Positions 11,177 to 22,390 of a DNA stretch of 64,000 bases are shown here, piece by piece. The number at the start of each line of letters is the position of its first letter. Position 1 is the stretch's first letter. Under the pieces are notes generated by a model. The model had not been told where the DNA came from. It did not search any database and was given only the letters and a program-made list of their open reading frames with translations. Origin of the DNA: Tritrichomonas musculus (taxonomy: Eukaryota > Parabasalia > Tritrichomonadida > Tritrichomonadidae); NCBI GenBank assembly GCA_039105265.1, contig JAPFFF010000012.1, positions 1,488,001 through 1,552,000 on the forward strand, read 5' to 3'. A program made the position numbers and the translations under genes.

Positions 11177-12106
11177 TCAATGCAACTTTTTTTCCGAACA
11201 AAAAGGAGGGCCTTTAGAGTTAAATTGATGATATGTTATGTCAATTTTAACATTTGGATAATATGTATATCTTCCACCACTAATAAATTGAATAACTCTT
11301 GTGCCATTTGGATGAAAAAACTCTGTTGCTTTATTAGAAGCATAAAAATATGCAATTGCACCATCTGGAAATTCATGTTGAATATCTCCATTTGCAAAAT
11401 AGGTGAATTTATTACGACAATGAAGGATTTGTGATGTACCATTATTGAATCGAGTTTCAATATCTCCGTTGCGATATGTCAAAATAATAGGACATCCTAA
11501 CGATTCCTTGCTGTAAATTACGTCTTTTGGATGGTAATTAAAACGAATTTGGTAACCAGGATACAAAATTGTAAAAGGTAGATTTTTTTTTTTGAAAATA
11601 GGCTTTTGCTCATTAGCAGTAACTTTTGGAATTTTTGGTGATACATTTTTCATATAATTTTTAATTGGACTTCTTTTACGAGATTTATTAGAATTTTTCT
11701 TTTTCTTCCTTTTAATGATGTGAGTGATCTTTATAGGCGTTGGAGAAGCATTTGAGTTGCAATTGTTGAAATTCATGTTTGAAAGGGATCCTGTGGTTTG
11801 AAAAAGTGAACTTGTTGTTAATTCGGAATTTTGGGTTTTTGATGACCTTGAGGAATGTGAAGAGCGTGTCGAAAATGAATGAAAAGATGATCTTGATCTT
11901 GTATTTCTCTTTTTATTAGAGGAAAGTTGAATTGATAAATCAATTTCATTTATTTTTTCTTCAATTTCATCATAGTTTGAATTATTTCCAATGTTCTCTA
12001 TCTCCACTGTATATTTCATATCATCAGGAAGCTGAGAAAATAAATTTGGATAAAAATTTGCAAGAGTTGCTCTTGATCCTTTGTTTTCCATTTTTTTAAC
12101 GTACAT
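11177..12106 (-). CDS. Protein with C-terminal TCP10/CPAP-like G-box beta repeats
   Basis: The ATG at 12106 gives 309 residues and is preceded by TCTCATA, a good initiator, so I prefer this start. The middle is rich in Ser, Arg, Asn and Lys (for example RNTRSRSSFHSFSTRSSHSS) and looks disordered. The last 110 residues repeat a pattern of the type NGDIETRFNNGTSQI, NGDIQHEFPDGAIAYFYAS and PNGTRVIQF. That is the single-sheet G-box found at the end of TCP10 and of the centriole assembly protein CPAP/SAS-4. A role at basal bodies is therefore plausible but inferred, since the centriole-specific N-terminal regions of CPAP are absent. The frame stays open for 35 more codons upstream without an ATG. 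That stretch would encode a hydrophobic segment (AYIVIIVIIFIYLFFLIMY) resembling a membrane anchor. Confidence 0.7.
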   Translation of the reverse strand: MYVKKMENKGSRATLANFYPNLFSQLPDDMKYTVEIENIGNNSNYDEIEEKINEIDLSIQLSSNKKRNTRSRSSFHSFSTRSSHSSRSSKTQNSELTTSSLFQTTGSLSNMNFNNCNSNASPTPIKITHIIKRKKKKNSNKSRKRSPIKNYMKNVSPKIPKVTANEQKPIFKKKNLPFTILYPGYQIRFNYHPKDVIYSKESLGCPIILTYRNGDIETRFNNGTSQILHCRNKFTYFANGDIQHEFPDGAIAYFYASNKATEFFHPNGTRVIQFISGGRYTYYPNVKIDITYHQFNSKGPPFCSEKKLH

Positions 12107-12262
12107 TATGAGAAAAAAAAGGTAAATAAAAATAATAACAATAATAACTATATAGGCCAATATATGAAAAGCATTAACGAATTCGTTTGCAATGACATTG
12201 GAGAATACCAACTTTTACTGCTTTTAACGAGTTTCATTAGTTTAATCAACACACATACACAT

Positions 12263-13390
12263 TTGGCTTGTTATATCTCGATAATCGATATCAATTATCA
12301 GTACGTTTTTTGATATTGATAACAAAGTTATTAATTTGATAATCGATATCGATATCAAATATCAAGAAAAATTAAACGTAATAAAACCAAACTATTTTCT
12401 TCAAAAATGTTAGCGAGTTATATATGTTATTACACATCATATATAAAAATTAATACAGTAAAAAAATTAAAATTTTTAGCATATGTTCCAAAGATAATTG
12501 CTAAACATTGCATTTTTAGACATTATCTACATTTTTCTCAAATAAAAATTAATGAAAAACAAAAATAAAGAGTTTTAACTAATAAGTAATATATGAATAA
12601 TTATTTTATTTAATTTATAATCAATAAATGTTAATTTCAAAATGTTTAAAAAAATTAATGCAATTCAATGAAAGCATTCAAAAAGTTATGAAATTCATAG
12701 AAAATAATCATCCAAGATCTTATGTGTCAATTGGTCAGATTTTCACATATTTGTTTTATCTCCTATGAATAAATTAAAGCACCATAAAATGATTAAGTAT
12801 CGAAGGCGAATAAAGAAAATAAAATTGAGAGCATAACGATCATTTTAAAAATACCATTATCTTACAAAAAAATTTTAAAAAGTAGATTTTTATCTTAAAT
12901 ATAATATTAAAAATATCACATTTATATAATAACAAATTTGTAATTCATATAAATAGCATATTTGTATAAAAATAGCTGAATTATTTAAAATACGTTTTTT
13001 TGAAACTTTTGCGTTTTATCACGTTTGAAAAATTTTGATATCTAGCAAAAAATTTTCGAAAGTATTCAAATTTTTTAGAAATAAAAAAATCAAATATATT
13101 TGTAATTATATATTTTCACTTATAAAAAACGAGAATATATGTTTTATCTAAGTGATATATTATTTTACAAATAGAAAAATAATATCTAATCGTTTTTAAC
13201 AAGAGAAAAATGTCTGATAATGATTGACAATCATTAATCGTTATCAAATTTATAATATTTTTCATATAACATTTCTTTTTAGGTTAACGATTTCCTGAGA
13301 ATATCGATATCAGGTTTACAAACTGATAATGGATTATCAAGATTAAAAAAGTGTCAATTCTGATATCGATTCTCAAAATAACATGCCTAA
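12263..13390. mobile_element. Non-autonomous element, GGCTTG/TATCGA inverted-end family, copy 1
   Basis: The left end (TTGGCTTGTTATATCTCGAT, followed by ATCGATATCA) and the reverse complement of the right end (TTAGGCATGTTATTTTGAGA, followed by ATCGATATCA) align imperfectly over about 100 bases. Both arms are packed with TATCGATA-type words. There is no coding sequence inside. A related copy lies at 17981-18439. It is probably an old MITE; the transposase family is unknown. Confidence 0.5.
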
Positions 13391-13659
13391 TATACATATA
13401 AAAGTTTAGTATGCGAATTAAAGTGTCTGTACCTTTGTCTTTTTCGATATTGTCAACTTTTATCTAAAAATTTATGTGTGTATGTGTGTCGATTTAGCAT
13501 TTAGTGCGTATTCTAGTAATATGCCCAAAAAACTTTGCATTTGGATCTTGGTTTCTAGATCAGAATGTATTCATTTACTCATTAGAATGTTTAAGTACAT
13601 TATATGAATGACAATTACTTTTGGAAAATCATTTTGTTTCTTATGAGTAAATCGGTCTC

Positions 13660-13886
13660 AATTGATAACAATAAGTTAGATGTCAGAGTCCTAGGTATTT
13701 ATGAAGAAGTTATTAAGTTTCAAGAAGCAAAGAGTTAAGAATGCAATTATTTAAAAAAATAATAAACGAAACTGAAGATTTTTTATAGGAAACTACTTGA
13801 TATGGAAAATAACTTTAAGATGTACATGTATTGATTTCGAGATATAAATACCTAGGACTATGGCATCTAATTTATTGTTATCAAAT
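13660..13886. repeat. Inverted repeat with about 44-base arms
   Basis: The arm 13660-13702 (containing AGTCCTAGGTATTTAT) is matched inverted by 13842-13886 (containing ATAAATACCTAGGACT), with a few mismatches and a 139-base spacer that is not palindromic. It sits beside the replication-initiator-like island, 61 bases from the end of its main reading frame. It could be a short MITE or the terminal repeat of that island. Confidence 0.55.
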
Positions 13887-13947
13887 TTGATAGATATAAT
13901 CTGCAATTTCTTCTAAATAATGTTGCTCTATAAATTGCCTTATTTCT

Positions 13948-15291
13948 TTAAGAGGTGCGGACTCGGTGAAGTGAAATAGATTCTCTCCAAAATCGTTTAG
14001 TGACATTCGGTACGAGAACCTTCTCGTAACAGGGTTCTCTTATTATTAAATCGTCATTATCTCGCTTACATGTAACTACTAGTATTGGAAGATTATAACT
14101 AAATAGTTTAAGTACATTGTTTATGTAATTTTCGGTAATGTTATACAAGTAGAATCCATTTACCTTGCCGGTAATGTCGTTAACGAAGTATGAGAACAGT
14201 GCTATTTTGTTATCTAAATCGACGACGAGTAAGTTATATTCTAATTTGTTTAATACAGACTTCCATTGGTTGTTAATGGGATTGTGATAGATTAACTCTT
14301 GTGGAAGTAGTTCGGTGAGATTGTTAAGATGGTTATGGATATATTCTTCACTAACAGCATTGTTGTTTATATAGAACGTTATCTCCAATCGTAACAAACC
14401 TGTATCCAAACTATCGTTAAAGCTGTTTCGTAACTGCTCATCTGGATTGTATAACCAATCCGCTATATGTGATCCGATCTTACCTCTAACTGATGGACTC
14501 TCGATGGATTGGACAAACTTGTTATAGAACTTATATCTAACTTTACCGTGTTCTGTGTTATGGATAAAGGTTAGACAGTTCTTGCCAACTAGTTTGTCGT
14601 TATCCATAATTACATAGTCTCCATCATTATTGGAACCTTCCATAACATAATCGTTATTGTCTATTAGATACTGGATCACCTCTTCTTTGTTAATAACACC
14701 CGCGAAGTCTTGTGTGAAGTCGATATCGTTAATGTAGATACCTTCATCGTTAAAGGATTTAATAGCTTCTTCGCTAGTAAATAATGCGAATACATCGTTA
14801 ACTGGAGTCGGTGGTAATGCAACTTTAATGTGTTGTTTATAGTATTCACCTTCTTTGCTACTATACGTTGGTTTAATATATCGTTTGTTAACGTTAATAT
14901 TGTGGGATTGTAATATTCGTTTAATCTTAGATGTGTGTTCTGCGAGGTACTTCGATAGATAATCGTTCTTGTTCTTGTTATGCGGATCTATTGGAACCAT
15001 GTAATATAAGATAACGTTGTCGCAGAATCTATCACTTAATGGATTAAGTTTATGGTTGTCAGTAGATCTTTATGTGTACTTCGTACTACTTTCAGCATAA
15101 TCTAAATTGGATATATCGTTCCAGTTAATCGTTTTTGTGAGATTATACAACATCGTTTCCGGTTTAACGTTCTTGCGCTGTACATGCTTTAACGGAATCG
15201 TTATCGAATATGGACTAATATCGTTTAGAATAATCTCTTTACGCGTGTGGAAGTCGAGTTCTAATAATCTAGCTTCTTCTTCGTGGTTCAT
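13948..15291 (-). pseudogene. Replication-initiator-like reading frame of a plasmid- or virus-like insertion (relic)
   Basis: This stretch is richer in G and C than its neighbours and uses codons such as CGT, ACC, ATC and GTT more freely, so it looks foreign. The encoded sequence includes KVRYKFYNKFVQSIESP, then a helical region, then GLLRLEITFYINN. A Tyr-x-Asn-Lys element followed by an Arg-Leu-Glu strand resembles replication initiators of the filamentous phage gene II/plasmid type. The similarity is weak and judged by eye. No helicase domain is visible. It appears broken (at least one break). A hairpin, iteron-like repeats and a 47-codon frame lie just upstream, and an inverted repeat lies just downstream. 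An alternative is an unrelated trichomonad repeat family. Confidence 0.4.
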
Positions 15292-15396
15292 GTTTCGTTT
15301 AGAGTAAAAAAGTTACATGCGTAGATGATATTGTGCAAGTTTAATACAGTAGAAGGAATAAAAAAGTTAAATTAAAATTGGTTTAGAATAGTTGGA

Positions 15397-15464
15397 TCGT
15401 TAGTGATATACATTTACGATAAGTTCGTTGGTGATGTTGTTCGTTAAGGATCGACTCTTAACGA
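15397..15464. promoter_or_regulatory. Candidate origin: direct repeats and an 8-bp stem-loop
   Basis: TCGTTAGTGAT (15397-15407) and TCGTTGGTGAT (15425-15435) are direct repeats 28 bases apart. They are followed by a perfect stem TCGTTAAG/CTTAACGA (15441-15448 and 15457-15464) around the loop GATCGACT. Iterons next to a stem-loop are typical of rolling-circle origins. The position between the two reading frames of the G/C-richer island fits that, but no known nick-site consensus is present. Confidence 0.35.
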
Positions 15465-15502
15465 TACAAACCAAAAATAATAGACCTACTGCGCAGATGA
15501 TC

Positions 15503-15646
15503 CTACGCAAGTGACCATTCGAGGGGTCTTATGATGTTAGAGAGATCATTGTTATCGGTAAACCATTCATGATAGTCTTCAATGATTGACTCAATGGTTT
15601 CGACTGAATCGATTGTTTCGACTGTGAATTCAATTTTGGTCATCAT
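15503..15646 (-). CDS. Short acidic reading frame in the replication-like island
   Basis: A 47-codon frame with an ATG start at 15646 encodes a peptide beginning MMTKIEFTVETIDSVETIES and ending RPLEWSLA. It is acidic, has a mixed composition unlike chance spacer peptides, and lies in the same orientation and base-composition island as the initiator-like frame. No family was recognised. Confidence 0.35.
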   Translation of the reverse strand: MMTKIEFTVETIDSVETIESIIEDYHEWFTDNNDLSNIIRPLEWSLA

Positions 15647-15892
15647 ATTATTATTATGATATGACGATAAAAAAATAGTTTGAATCGAAAGTGAGTCAGT
15701 TTACGATTTATCAGCTAAGAATATGGTTTTGGACCATCAACAGTGCTGTCGCTGACGTGGAAAGTTGACGTACAATGCTGGTAAGGACGGGTGGAGCACG
15801 TAGTGCGGATCCCTCCTTAACATATCTACTATGTTTTCTTTCAATTTTTTTGAATGTATTTTGACGGTTTTCTTCAGCCATTATTTTTCAAG

Positions 15893-16390
15893 ATGGAAAC
15901 GCAAAATCTAGATCATAATGATGATTATAATCTATTGTTTGTAACAAATTATTTTTTGGATGATGATCGCGATCTTGCATATAATTATTTTAATATATAC
16001 ACAAGTGATCTATATAACAAAACCTGGAATCCACAAGTATTAATTAAAGTGTACATAGGTCAAATAATTTCAGTTGTTGGTTCTATAAAATTTATAAAAT
16101 TAATGTTTTCTCTAAAAAAAGAGATTTTATATTCAAATTTGCGAGCATGGTTTAAATTCAGAACACAACCAATTTGGCAAGAACATTTAAGATATGAGTA
16201 ACTTTTTCAATCAATTAATACTGCTACAGATGCGTTTTACTTTCATCGTTCAATTGCTTTTTGCGCTCCATCAGATTATTGTAGACATCTCTTGTTCGAG
16301 ATACTGATAATCATTTTTTTCCTTTTAAAAATCGAATACAAAACCTTTTCCAACAAATATTTTTGCTTTTTTTTTGCCAGTAGTAAATAA
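15893..16390 (+). pseudogene. Unrecognised small gene, probably decayed by an in-frame stop
   Basis: The ATG at 15893 follows TTTTTCAAG, the initiator pattern seen before other host genes here. The first part, starting METQNLDHNDDYNLLFVTNY, runs 102 residues to a TAA ending at 16201. The same frame then stays open for another 62 codons (LFQSINTATDAFYFHRSIAF onwards) to 16390. The downstream part has mixed composition like coding DNA, so one gene with an internal stop is likelier than two. No family is recognised and no membrane segment is certain. Confidence 0.4.
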
Positions 16391-16403
16391 GTCATATCTA
16401 AAT

Positions 16404-16730
16404 TTAAAGAATTGTATATATTGCCGAACCAAGCATGCAAATTTTGTAAATATTCGCCTGTAATTGAAATAGATGAAAAATCTGATTCTGATATTTTAAT
16501 TTTTTTTTAATGTTTATTTCTACTTGTGTGCCATTTTGTAAGTTACAGGTTGACCTATCATGAAGATCTTTTAAACGAATGCATCCTGCTGCTTCTTGAC
16601 GGCCATCCATCCAGGTTTACATTTTGAACATGCTTAATCTTATGCCTTTTTGATGTTGATGTGGTTCTGATTCCACCTCACCCTAGCCACATATTGCCGG
16701 CGTTCAATGTATATTTGGCATCATTATTTA
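16404..16730 (-). pseudogene. Decayed protein-coding fragment
   Basis: The minus strand has a G/C-richer patch that translates in pieces with a protein-like composition. One piece reads DGRQEAAGCIRLKDLHDRST. Another reads NDAKYTLNAGNMWLG, interrupted by a stop and then continuing IRTTSTSKRHKIKHVQNVNL in a frame that differs from the first. I recognise no family. It is most likely a relic of a gene or transposon. Confidence 0.25.
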
Positions 16731-18998
16731 ATACTTTTTATAGAAAACTTAAATTCTAGGCGTTTTGATCTCTTGATTGAAAACGGCGGGAACATTTCTA
16801 AACAGACAGTCAGAGAGCTTAGCTCTCAAAAATTTGTTACTGGGAATTCGTAAATCTCTGAATAGCTTTCTCTTTTTGAGTTTTTCTCCCTCAAAAAGTG
16901 TAACATTCAAGAGATTTTATGATTTTCCAATTAAATATTTTCTTACTTTTTTTTTTTTTTTTTTTTTGAATATTTGATTTTAAAGATTTTTTTTTAGTTC
17001 TGAAAGAAATGGGAACGGCCTTCAGAATTTTTTTCTGAAATAAAAATAAGCTTATCTTAAAATATATTTTATATAATAAAATATTTTAAGTTAAAATAAT
17101 TCAAACATATTATATATAAATTAAATATATTAATTAAAATATTATTAAAGTTATATATTTTAGAGGAAAAAATAAAAATTTCTTTTCTCAGATTTTAACG
17201 AATGATGAAAATTTTATACCATTTATAATTTTAATCATTTATTAGCATCAAACCATATATTAAAAATTCAAAATAAATGAATGCAGAGTTATTTCAAAAA
17301 TCATGATTTTATTATTTAAATTTGAATTTGAATGATCATACAAATATTTTTGAGAAAAAAAACTTTTCAAAAGAAAAGAAGAAAAGGATATGAATCTATT
17401 TAAAAGAAAAGAGTCATTAAGTCATATTAATAATTAAATAGAATACTTTAATAAATTTCTATTTTATATAAAAATATTATATTATGTGATATATATCTGA
17501 AGATAAATATATATTTTGAATATGAAATATTGTTTGAACAGTATTATTCAATTTTATTTTTTTTTAATTATGTATATTTTAATTAATTTTCATATTTATT
17601 TTTTATTTTTAAGAAATAACTTAATATATATATAAAAATATTTATAAAAATGTTCCAAAATCAGTTTTTTAAAAAATTAAAAAAAGATAAATGTATTTTC
17701 GCAGAGAGCCTCTCAATTTGCGAAGATGATTTGAATTGATACAACCGAATAAGCTTTCAAATGAGAAACTTTTTCTTAAGATTTTTATATCTCAAAACCC
17801 CTACATTCGATTATGTTTTTACCAAATAAATTTTATTAAATATTAAATAGTATTCTTATTAATATAAGTTATATTGAAGAATTCGATTTTCCATAACCGC
17901 CGATTTCGGATCCCCTTTTTCTGAAAGTAATAAGTGAAATCAAACTGAAATTCTTTATTAAAGGAAATGTAGACTTGCTCTTAAGCTTGGTATTCTCCGA
18001 TTGTCGAGATCGATAATTAATTGACTTTTTGATATCGATACATATATATGCACAGATTCTCGAGATCGAGCATTTTTTCCCTCAACTTTTGATATCAGAA
18101 TTTTCAATTAAACTTTTTGATAAATAAATGATCGTAATTTAATCTCAAATATTTCATAAAAAAGAATGTATTTTTTGATTTTAATCTTAAAATAAACATC
18201 AATACATTATATTATATATTTTTAAATATTATAAAATCATAAATATCAATTATAAAAAAAGATAAATCTGTTTGAGATCTCGGTAATTGATATCAAGTTT
18301 ACAATTAGTTTCATATCACATTTCATATCTGATATCTTGATAATTTATAATCATGATATCAGATTTTTAAACTAATAATCGAGTATCATATACAAAAAAG
18401 TGACATTTTTGATATCGATTCTCAAAATAACAAGCCTAATCAATTGAAAATCATTTTATCATTAAATATTCAATTATTTTGATTTATACATGTGATAAAA
18501 ATCGCTCCCAACTTCGATAAGATGTGCAAGTGTTTTGTTGTAGCCCATATAGATAAAAGCCTGATCTTGATGATAACATATCTTTTTTTTCATCATTTAA
18601 ATCAAAAACCTAATTAGTTACCTTATTAATATAAGTACTTGATTTTGCATATATTTTTAAATAATAAATAATATATATTATAATCAATTTACTGGAAAAG
18701 TCATTATATTTTTAAAATAATTTCTTTAGAAAAATTTTTCTTATCCTCTTAAATTACCGATAAGCTATCAATTTTATTGAATTTTTGTATGATAAATAAT
18801 TGATTATTTAAATCTTTTCAATATTGATTATATTTTTCAAAATAAACAAAACTAACTAAAAGAGATAAACCGATTAACTATCTTAGTATGTGTATAAAAT
18901 GCAATAAAATTGATATCTTTTAATTTTCGATCACAATTCTCAATATTAAGAGGTTTACAAACCATTGGCTCATATCACATTAATTTCAATTTTTATAT
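16731..18998. other. AT-rich spacer
   Basis: About 2.3 kb of A/T-rich DNA with a run of about 20 T at 16949-16968 and no credible gene. The only structure found is the second copy of the GGCTTG/TATCGA element at 17981-18439. The last 100 bases before 18999 presumably hold the promoter of the SNARE gene; TTTCAATTT about 13 bases upstream of its ATG is a possible initiator. Confidence 0.5.
17981..18439. mobile_element. Non-autonomous element, GGCTTG/TATCGA inverted-end family, copy 2
   Basis: The right end, read in reverse (TTAGGCTTGTTATTTTGAGA, then ATCGATATCA), is nearly identical over its first 30 bases to the right end of the copy at 12263-13390. The left end begins TTAAGCTTGGTATTCTCCGA and is more decayed. 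The 459-base body is full of GATATC and TCGAGA palindromes and codes for nothing. Confidence 0.5.
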
Positions 18999-19670
18999 AT
19001 GACGACAGATTACTTCAAATACGCTCTCGTTGCGCATGGCACAATTATTATCTGCGACTACCAGCCACCTACGCAAACTTCAACATGCAGATCTTTCTCT
19101 CAAAAAATCCTTGAACAAATTGATCCTCGACAAGAAAGAACTAACGGTGAACAAGGCCCTTATATGTACCAAGCTTTAACTGAACCAGACAGAATGGTTT
19201 ACCTTTGCATCACATCAAAAGACTGTATTCCAAGACTTCGAGATCAATTTTGTGATTCATTAAAGCAAAAATGGCGTGCAAAATTTGGTAACCGTGGACC
19301 AACGATGGCAGCTTTTTCTCAAGCAGCAGCCTTTGGACCAACAATTGAACTTCTATTTGGAACTTTTAATTCTGAACGTACTAAAAAGCTCGCTATGGTT
19401 AAAGATAACGCTCAAAGAATTCAAGATCAGACAGCACAGAACTTGAAACTTGCCCTCGAACGTGGAGAACAATTGGATATTATGTCCACAAAAGCCGATA
19501 AAATCAAAGATTCAGCAAAAGCTTTTCATCGTGAAGCATCAAAGGTTAAAAGTGCAATGTGCTGGCAAAAATACCGATGTTTTGTTTTCATTGCTGTTAT
19601 TGTAATCATTGTTTTATTTGTTATTATAATGTTTGCATGTGGTGGCCCTTCATTCAAAAACTGCAGATAA
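18999..19670 (+). CDS. Longin-type R-SNARE (VAMP7-like)
   Basis: A 223-residue tail-anchored SNARE for vesicle fusion. Residues 1 to about 115 have the layout of a longin domain (YFKYALVAHGTIIICDYQ, later MVYLCITSKDCIPRLRDQF). The SNARE helix spans about 125-185, with the zero-layer arginine in NLKLALERGEQLDIMSTKAD. Residues about 193-214 form a hydrophobic anchor (FVFIAVIVIIVLFVIIMFA), followed by a short lumenal tail. The order longin, R-SNARE, anchor is that of VAMP7 and its protist relatives. It probably works on endosomal or lysosomal membranes, but the compartment cannot be read from sequence. The insert-like stretch at 95-115 (GNRGPTMAAFSQAAAFGP) is unusual. No intron is seen. Confidence 0.9.
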   Translation: MTTDYFKYALVAHGTIIICDYQPPTQTSTCRSFSQKILEQIDPRQERTNGEQGPYMYQALTEPDRMVYLCITSKDCIPRLRDQFCDSLKQKWRAKFGNRGPTMAAFSQAAAFGPTIELLFGTFNSERTKKLAMVKDNAQRIQDQTAQNLKLALERGEQLDIMSTKADKIKDSAKAFHREASKVKSAMCWQKYRCFVFIAVIVIIVLFVIIMFACGGPSFKNCR

Positions 19671-19996
19671 ATTAATACATATGTTTTACAACAACCTCTA
19701 TTTAATCTATTTTATTCAATTTATTTATTATTAAAAAAATATAAAATCCTAAACTAATTATGTTTTTATTCTCCAGCTGCTTCATTTTTTTTTTTTTTTC
19801 TATTCATACAAATTGAAACCAATGAACAAACGATTAATGGAAGCTAACAAACACCCAAAACATAATAAACATTAATTGCAAGAATAGAAGTTATCATTGA
19901 ATATCACTTCAATTAGAATAAGTTATCACCTCAACTCAAACAAATCATCTTTAAAATGGTAAAAAGAGAAAAAAGTAACTCAAATTTTGCATCTGT
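19671..19996. other. Spacer between convergent genes
   Basis: A 326-base spacer between the ends of two convergent genes. It contains a T run at about 19787-19799 and nothing else that I can identify. Confidence 0.5.
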
Positions 19997-20872
19997 TTAC
20001 TCTTTCAAAATTGTTACTGTGAAGCTAAGAACGTGTTCTTGGCCAGGTTTAAGTGTAATAGTATCTCCTCTGATGTTAGAGGCTTCAACACATACATATT
20101 TCTTATAATCATCGTCGCCCATATCTGAAAGAGACTTTGCACCTTCATGAACATTCCATACGACGACAGAGTTACTTCCACTCCTGTCAATTTTTATTGC
20201 TCTCTCTCTTGCTTCATCATGAATGATTACTTCACCATTTGTTGGATAATAATCTCTATCGTATGCACCATTAAATCTTAGAGGTGCGCCTTCAGCAGGT
20301 GTAATTTTATCGGGATTTGATTTGTCGATATGAACTTTATCATAAAATGTTGTGTTCTCTAAACCATTAATTGCGATCTTGGTGATGTCTTCAATTGAAT
20401 AGTAGGTATGAAGAGCATCAGTGATTTCTGTATTTGAATCTTTGCTCAAATTGATTGTTTTCAATGATTGTGTGAAAGTGTTATTACCAAATGTGATATC
20501 CATAATTGCTTTTAAATGAAACTTTTGATTATCAACTTCTTTATCAACCAATAGAGAAAGAACAATATGAGCTTTGGTTTTATTATCTGTAAATTCAATT
20601 GAATCTTCATTCCATTCACTTATCCTAGCATAACCATGCTGTGGGTTATGAACAGGACCAAACCATGGCCAACAAACAGGAATTCCACCACGAATTGCTT
20701 TGTCACTTCTGTAAACAGCTTTTTCAGATAAATATAAAACATCATGTGTTTCTGTATGCGGCTTCCATGAAATGACATGAGCACCATGTGTTGTAAATGA
20801 AACAACATCGCCTGGCTGTGTCTTAACAGTAATTAATTTTAATCCGTCCTTTGTTGTTCTTTCAACAGACAT
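19997..20872 (-). CDS. Glucose-6-phosphate 1-epimerase-like (aldose 1-epimerase family)
   Basis: A 291-residue protein of the D-hexose-6-phosphate mutarotase group (yeast YMR099C type), which interconverts alpha and beta anomers of glucose 6-phosphate in the cytosol. Visible family motifs are HGAHVISWKP near the N-terminus, the RGGIPVCWPWFGP loop, HGYAR with the first catalytic histidine, LHTYY with the second, and the catalytic glutamate in YVCVEASNIRG near the C-terminus. The length fits the family. TTATCATTAACG precedes the ATG, with TCATT as the probable initiator. It may feed glycolysis and glycogen metabolism, which are central in these fermentative parasites. Confidence 0.9.
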   Translation of the reverse strand: MSVERTTKDGLKLITVKTQPGDVVSFTTHGAHVISWKPHTETHDVLYLSEKAVYRSDKAIRGGIPVCWPWFGPVHNPQHGYARISEWNEDSIEFTDNKTKAHIVLSLLVDKEVDNQKFHLKAIMDITFGNNTFTQSLKTINLSKDSNTEITDALHTYYSIEDITKIAINGLENTTFYDKVHIDKSNPDKITPAEGAPLRFNGAYDRDYYPTNGEVIIHDEARERAIKIDRSGSNSVVVWNVHEGAKSLSDMGDDDYKKYVCVEASNIRGDTITLKPGQEHVLSFTVTILKE

Positions 20873-22240
20873 CGTTAATGATAAGTGAACTTACTTTGAA
20901 ACTTTTTATAATATTACTTCAATTAAATGGATTCAACTTTTTTAGTTGAAGTGATGTTATTAAAAAAAAAAGTTATAAAGAATTTGCACAATTCAAATGA
21001 AGGTCAACTTGTTTTTAACTTAAAAACTCATAATTTATTTGATTTGAATTTTATATATGTACAAATAAAATTTAACATGATATATAATAGTTATTCTATC
21101 TAAAATACATTTAAACTTTATTTATATTAGTGAGATAAAAATGTTTTATTCAAAATATCTCATATTTAAATGAACATTCAAATATTTTTTTCTCTCAATT
21201 TTTTTTTTCAAATTTATACTCAATAATTTTGCAAATTTTTCTTGATAAGATATTAATATTTATTAAATATTCTTATATATTTAATTATAAATATTAATTT
21301 AAAAAATAATTATTCATATATTATTTCAAATCAATTCATATATAAGCTACTCGAATGCATACAATGTAATGATCAAGTATAATTGATCATAACTCAACAA
21401 TAAAATAGATAGATGAAATTTGAAATTTTATTGAATGAATAGAATCAACATACATATATATATCTAGCATATCGTTTTTGAATGATTTGGAAAGTTAAAT
21501 TTTGTATAAATGTAAAATTTTGACTGGCCTATTCTTATTAAATTAGTAGATACTTTAAAATCATCATTTGATCCATCTTGAATTACTTGAAATTAAGAAC
21601 ACCTATTTTCATCTATTTTCCATAATCAAATAATAAAAGTAATATTTATATATAATTAATATTTTATTATTTATAAATAAAATAAAATTTTGAATATATT
21701 AATTATATAACGCAAAAAAAAGAAAATAATGTAACAAAATTGACCATTCAATTAGTATACCTTCATTTTACAATTTTCCTTTTCATCATATTTGGCACAA
21801 TTCGTATGAAATTATTACTGTCCATTTTATAGGTAGAAATTATTACTCTTCACTCATTCAATTTTTTTGTTTCTTATTACTGCACTTTGAAGTTCGATGC
21901 CTAAATTTTAAAAAATTAAAAATTAAATATGAAATCTCTCAAAATATAGAAAAATTATTATCATATTCACTTCATATTTTTAGTATAAATTCATAATAAA
22001 TTTATTATATAAAAAAAATTTATTGAATGAACTCATTGAATATATTATGAGAATGAATTATTTATCCTTTATAGTAAATTGATTATAGATATTGAATATA
22101 TTCTGAGGTTTATAATTATTTAATGAAAAAAATTGATAGAAGTGATTGAATATTTTATGAATGATGATTCTTTTTGTTAAAAAAATATAGTGAATTATTG
22201 ACCTTGTAGATTAAAACAGATTTTTTTGACCTTATACTAA

Positions 22241-22390
22241 GGCCAAATAAGATTGAATTCCTTATTACTGTAACCGCCAAAATGCAGTAATAAGCGATCA
22301 TTATTCACCTATTATAGGTCAAATAAAATTGAATTCCTTATTACTGTAACCGCCAAACCGCAGTAATAAGAACTTTTTCACCTTTCTAAA
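22241..22390. repeat. Two tandem 75-base units, each with a 10-bp hairpin
   Basis: Units 22241-22316 and 22317-22390 are close copies beginning GGYCAAATAARATTGAATTC. Each contains CTTATTACTG inverted as CAGTAATAAG (22261-22270 with 22285-22294, and 22337-22346 with 22361-22370) around a 14-base loop starting TAACCGCCAAA. A third truncated start (GGCCAATAATTTTGACC) follows. Confidence 0.7.
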
